The notes under the pieces: generated by a model
The model's input: only the letters and a program-made list of their open reading frames with translations
The model's database searches: none
What the model was told of the DNA's origin: nothing
Shown: piece by piece, positions 13,195 through 15,421 of the stretch
Layout: every line of letters begins with the position of its first letter
Numbering within the stretch: the first letter of the stretch is position 1
Origin: an uncultured Bacilli bacterium
GTDB taxonomy: Bacteria > Bacillota_I > Bacilli_A > RF39 > UBA660
Reading direction: 5' to 3'
DNA: 15,421 bases
NCBI GenBank assembly: GCA_947628685.1
Contig: CANRAT010000035.1
Location: forward strand, 1 to 15,421
Program-made: the position numbers and the translations under genes

Positions 13195-14979
13195 TTATAT
13201 AAGATTATATTTTTTTTGAAGTGCTTTTTTGTCGACTTTAAACTTACTCATAGGTTTTTCATCTATTACAAAAAGTTCCTTTGGCTTTTGTTCTAATAAA
13301 AGTTCTGTATTAATTAAATCATTTATTTTAACTAATAATTCACCAATTGAGATATTTTTTTCAGGGACAATAAATAAATATGGTACTTTAAGTTTTGCAT
13401 CATAATTATTTTTTCCAGAAACAACAATAGCATCTTTTACTCCATCAACTGAAACTATTTTATTTTCTATATCTAAAGGAAATATAAATTTATTTGGATA
13501 TACTTCTATTCTCTCCCTACCAAGTACAAACAATAATCCTTCTTCTGTCATATATCCAAAATCTCCTGTGTGTAGCCACAACTTACCATCTTGGTGAATT
13601 TTCAATACTTGATCGGTTAAACTTTTATCAGTATATCCTATCATTATTCCAGGTCCGGTTTTACATATCTCACCTATTTCATTATATTTTAGTTCATTAG
13701 TTGTATTAGGTTCAAATATTGAAATCGTAGTATCTATATATGGGATACCATAACTTCCTGAGAAAACCATTTCTTTGTTAAAGGTAGTTGTAAAACCTGT
13801 ACCACCCTCAGTTTGACCATAACTCGTACTAAATTGAGTTTTACAATTGTGTTCATCTAAAAATTTTTGAACATTTAAAGCGAATTTTTTTGTTATTGGT
13901 TCAGCACCAAATCCAATTAATTTAAAATAACTCATGTCGTAATCTTTAGGTATCCTACTACTTTCAAGCAAAGTATTAAAACAAACAGGAGGGCCTCCCC
14001 AACATGTAGGCTCATAGTGCATCATTTCTATATCAATATCTTCTATTTTACAATAAGGATCTAATATCAATTTTTTACCATCAACAAGCGGATAACACAT
14101 CATGGAAATTATAACGGTTGCATGAATTGGAGGAGCTATTGTATCAAGCCAAGTATCTTTACATTTTTGGTGAAAAGGAAATAAAGTTAATTGATTGACA
14201 ATACCTAAAACGGTTTTCGATGAATGCATTACTTCTTTAGGTTCTCCCACAGAACCACTTGTAAATGTTGAAAAAAGTTTAATAGAATTATCACTATTTT
14301 CTTCAAAATGTTCTACATTTTTACCCTTAGATAAAAATTCACTCCATGATATATTTCTGTCATCTTTAGTTACTGTAGTTGAATATTTTGAATTAATTAC
14401 TTCAGCAATATTACTTCTTAACTCATTTTTATTTTTAACAGAATACAAAGGATCTATTGTAATAATATTTTTTATATTTGTATTATTATATATTTTAATT
14501 GCATCTACATCACTTAAATAATCTGGAGCAATATAACAATGAACTGTTTCATCTTCATTAATTAGGTCGATTATGCTATTCACATCTCCTAAATAGTCCT
14601 TTATTGAACAGCCTATTAGTTCTGATGCTAATAATAATTCTATATATTCTGGAACGGATTCTAGTGATGCAACTATTGTATCACCTTTTTTTATTCCTAG
14701 TGCTACTAAAGATTTAGCAACCTCATATACTCTATTAAAGAAATCTCCTGCTTTTATTTCAGTATCATAATAATTAATTATTGCTTCTTCTGGATTTGTC
14801 CAAGCATCTTTTATTTTATCTATTATTCTATTATATTTTTTAGAATATTTTTCTCTAGCTAAAATTAATTCTTTAGGATAATATTTCATCCATGGCTTAT
14901 CTATACTAGGATAACCAGTTAACTCACCTTCCATTATTGGTTCTTTTTGTAATGATATATTTTTTAATTTTTCTTCCAT
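13195..14979 (-). CDS. AMP-forming ligase / acyl-CoA synthetase-like adenylating enzyme
   Basis: This ANL-superfamily enzyme activates a carboxylic acid with ATP to an acyl-adenylate and passes it to a thiol. It has 594 residues from ATG 14979. Motifs in order: P-loop TSGSVGEPKE (240-249), SYGQTE (386-391, adenine site), TGD (471-473, ribose Asp), GRERIEVYP (from 487, hinge) and the catalytic Lys K581 in MSKFKVDKK near the end. The P-loop has V where T is usual, and F replaces the Gly before the catalytic Lys. The N-terminus has GYPSIDKPWMKYY, a conserved-looking lead block. No carrier protein, condensing or beta-oxidation gene is nearby, so the substrate (fatty, aryl or amino acid) is open. 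The in-frame ATG at 15054 is upstream of the promoter and is rejected. Confidence 0.88.
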   Translation of the reverse strand: MEEKLKNISLQKEPIMEGELTGYPSIDKPWMKYYPKELILAREKYSKKYNRIIDKIKDAWTNPEEAIINYYDTEIKAGDFFNRVYEVAKSLVALGIKKGDTIVASLESVPEYIELLLASELIGCSIKDYLGDVNSIIDLINEDETVHCYIAPDYLSDVDAIKIYNNTNIKNIITIDPLYSVKNKNELRSNIAEVINSKYSTTVTKDDRNISWSEFLSKGKNVEHFEENSDNSIKLFSTFTSGSVGEPKEVMHSSKTVLGIVNQLTLFPFHQKCKDTWLDTIAPPIHATVIISMMCYPLVDGKKLILDPYCKIEDIDIEMMHYEPTCWGGPPVCFNTLLESSRIPKDYDMSYFKLIGFGAEPITKKFALNVQKFLDEHNCKTQFSTSYGQTEGGTGFTTTFNKEMVFSGSYGIPYIDTTISIFEPNTTNELKYNEIGEICKTGPGIMIGYTDKSLTDQVLKIHQDGKLWLHTGDFGYMTEEGLLFVLGRERIEVYPNKFIFPLDIENKIVSVDGVKDAIVVSGKNNYDAKLKVPYLFIVPEKNISIGELLVKINDLINTELLLEQKPKELFVIDEKPMSKFKVDKKALQKKYNLI

Positions 14980-14986
14980 TTTTATT

Positions 14987-14991
14987 CCCCC
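14987..14991 (-). promoter_or_regulatory. Unusual G-only ribosome site of the ligase gene
   Basis: The minus strand has GGGGG (14991-14987), 7 bases before ATG 14979, in place of GGAGG; the central G would pair with U of the anti-Shine-Dalgarno. It supports ATG 14979 as start. Confidence 0.5.
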
Positions 14992-15005
14992 AATCAAAAT
15001 TGATT
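14992..15005. promoter_or_regulatory. Dyad at the ligase transcription start
   Basis: AATCAA (14992-14997), AA, TTGATT (15000-15005): a perfect 6-bp inverted repeat with a 2-base centre, straddling the predicted start site between the -10 and the ribosome site. Operator-like by position; no known regulator is recognised. Confidence 0.35.
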
Positions 15006-15007
15006 TT

Positions 15008-15036
15008 ATAATATCACTACATATACTATTTGTCAA
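15008..15036 (-). promoter_or_regulatory. Strong promoter of the AMP-forming ligase
   Basis: On the minus strand, a perfect TTGACA (15036-15031), a 17-base spacer, TATTAT (15013-15008) and extended -10 triplet TGA. The start is near 15001. Confidence 0.85.
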
Positions 15037-15057
15037 TATACAGTGTGATACCATTTA

Positions 15058-15074
15058 TTACAACTACATTGTAA
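15058..15074. promoter_or_regulatory. 17-bp dyad upstream of the ligase promoter
   Basis: TTACAA (15058-15063), CTACA, TTGTAA (15069-15074): perfect 6-bp arms with a 5-base spacer, centred about 65 bases before the predicted start. Size and symmetry fit a dimeric regulator site, but the arms are AT-rich and could be chance. Confidence 0.35.
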
Positions 15075-15359
15075 CACATTTAAAATATAATTTTCAAGTA
15101 AATACCATAAAATTAACAAATAAAAATGATAAATATTTAGTATTTACCATTTTAGTATTAGATAGGTTAAATATAATGAAAATTATATTGATTATAAATT
15201 ACTACTTATAGTCCATTTATTCAAGTGAAAATGTATGAAATAGCCAAATATATGTATTAAATATTAATTTTGTATAAAAGATTACCTAGATAATCATATT
15301 TTTTATATTTCTATTTTTTCTTTCTTACCATTATTTTATCAATTTATAAATTTTAATTA
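15075..15359. other. Intergenic region without a recognisable gene
   Basis: About 285 very AT-rich bases between the ligase regulatory region and the next gene's 3' end. All frames are broken by frequent stops. It holds one strong hairpin (15123-15153) and a weak minus-strand stem GATTA/TAATC with a TTTT tail (15295-15276). I see no promoter with well-spaced boxes and no RNA fold I can name. Confidence 0.5.
15123..15153 (-). terminator. Hairpin, probable terminator for the gene to the right
   Basis: Two 13-base arms (15123-15135 and 15141-15153) pair with one mismatch position, which is a G-U pair in plus-strand RNA, around a 5-base loop. On minus, TTTTT (15126-15122) follows; on plus, TTTT ends the arm, so it could act both ways. 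It is about 200 bases after the stop at 15360, farther than other terminators here, and may belong to an unseen transcript. Confidence 0.45.
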
Positions 15360-15419
15360 CTATTTATCAATTGGACTCTCAACTAATGTAATTTTCTTGT
15401 TATCAAAGTCTACTTCTAC
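15360..15419 (-). CDS. Probable 3' end of a minus-strand gene, unidentified
   Basis: One minus-strand frame is open from the window edge for 19 codons, reading VEVDFDNKKITLVESPIDK, then TAG (15362-15360). The other two minus-strand frames stop within the first few codons. The mix of charged and beta-forming residues looks like real protein, and every neighbouring protein gene is on this strand. The stretch is too short to identify a family, and a chance open frame of this length is possible. Confidence 0.5.
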   Translation of the reverse strand, partial: VEVDFDNKKITLVESPIDK

Positions 15420-15421
15420 AT

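Noticed and set aside
13099..13296. Plus-strand open frame of 65 codons
   Set aside because: Overlaps the ligase gene end and its terminator, has Lys/Phe/Ile/Tyr-rich composition, and no ribosome site; not a credible gene.
15174..15212. Plus-strand mini-ORF (about 11 codons, MKIILIINYYL) with a weak AGG upstream
   Set aside because: Too short, with no clear promoter or ribosome site; expected by chance here.
1..15421. CRISPR array, insertion sequence, prophage or toxin-antitoxin pair
   Set aside because: No regular short repeats with spacers, no transposase or integrase motifs, and no small toxin-like gene pairs were seen. The only direct repeats are inside the zinc-ribbon gene.

Overview
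This window is low-GC Bacillota DNA, most likely from a member of the class Bacilli and possibly an uncultured, gut-type lineage. The grounds are the very high A+T content, Bacillus-like gene families and gene order (miaB close to cotE, rpsP-khpA, cdsA next to rasP), purine-rich Shine-Dalgarno sites of the GGAGG type, and a spore-coat gene. The genetic code is the standard bacterial one: TGA ends cdsA and the histidine kinase gene, and a miaB Trp codon that I checked is TGG, so this is not a Mycoplasma-type code. Almost every gene lies on the minus strand; only a tRNA-Ile/tRNA-Glu pair is on the plus strand.

Layout, left to right. 1-833: start of parE (topoisomerase IV subunit B), continuing off the left edge. 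883-1396: a small tRNA island with tRNA-Glu(CTC) on minus and tRNA-Ile(GAT) plus tRNA-Glu(TTC) on plus, each unit with its own promoter and terminator. 1437-5905: a four-gene minus-strand operon, cdsA - rasP (site-2 protease) - ABC ATPase - ABC permease, with tandem promoters. 5946-6561: rpsP-khpA. 6601-7194: cotE, an outer spore coat morphogenetic protein, behind a sigma-E-like promoter. 7197-8892: a zinc-ribbon, repeat-rich, single-pass membrane protein. 8901-10394: miaB. 10395-13083: a hybrid histidine kinase (membrane domain, kinase, receiver, HPt) overlapping a stand-alone receiver gene. 13140-15074: a stand-alone AMP-forming ligase with operator-like dyads at its promoter. 15075-15359: noncoding sequence with one strong hairpin. 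15360-15421: probable 3' end of another minus-strand gene.

How the genes fit together. The cdsA operon pairs phospholipid synthesis with intramembrane proteolysis and an ABC exporter, so it is a membrane-homeostasis unit. The kinase and receiver supply every step of a His-Asp-His-Asp phosphorelay, but the last receiver has no output domain. The miaB-to-cotE order matches Bacillus subtilis and supports a spore-forming ancestry, with an unrecognised membrane protein gene placed between them.

Two genome-wide habits stand out. Seven of the eight sigma-A-type promoters that I could place with a clear -10 at mRNA or tRNA starts carry an extended -10 TGn. Six of seven protein-gene terminators overlap the stop codon itself, which fits transcription running ahead of translation. 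I found no CRISPR array, insertion sequence or prophage. I do not see a clearly new multi-gene system; the most unusual material is the cotE neighbourhood, the phosphorelay, the RasP-linked ABC transporter and the tRNA-Glu pair.
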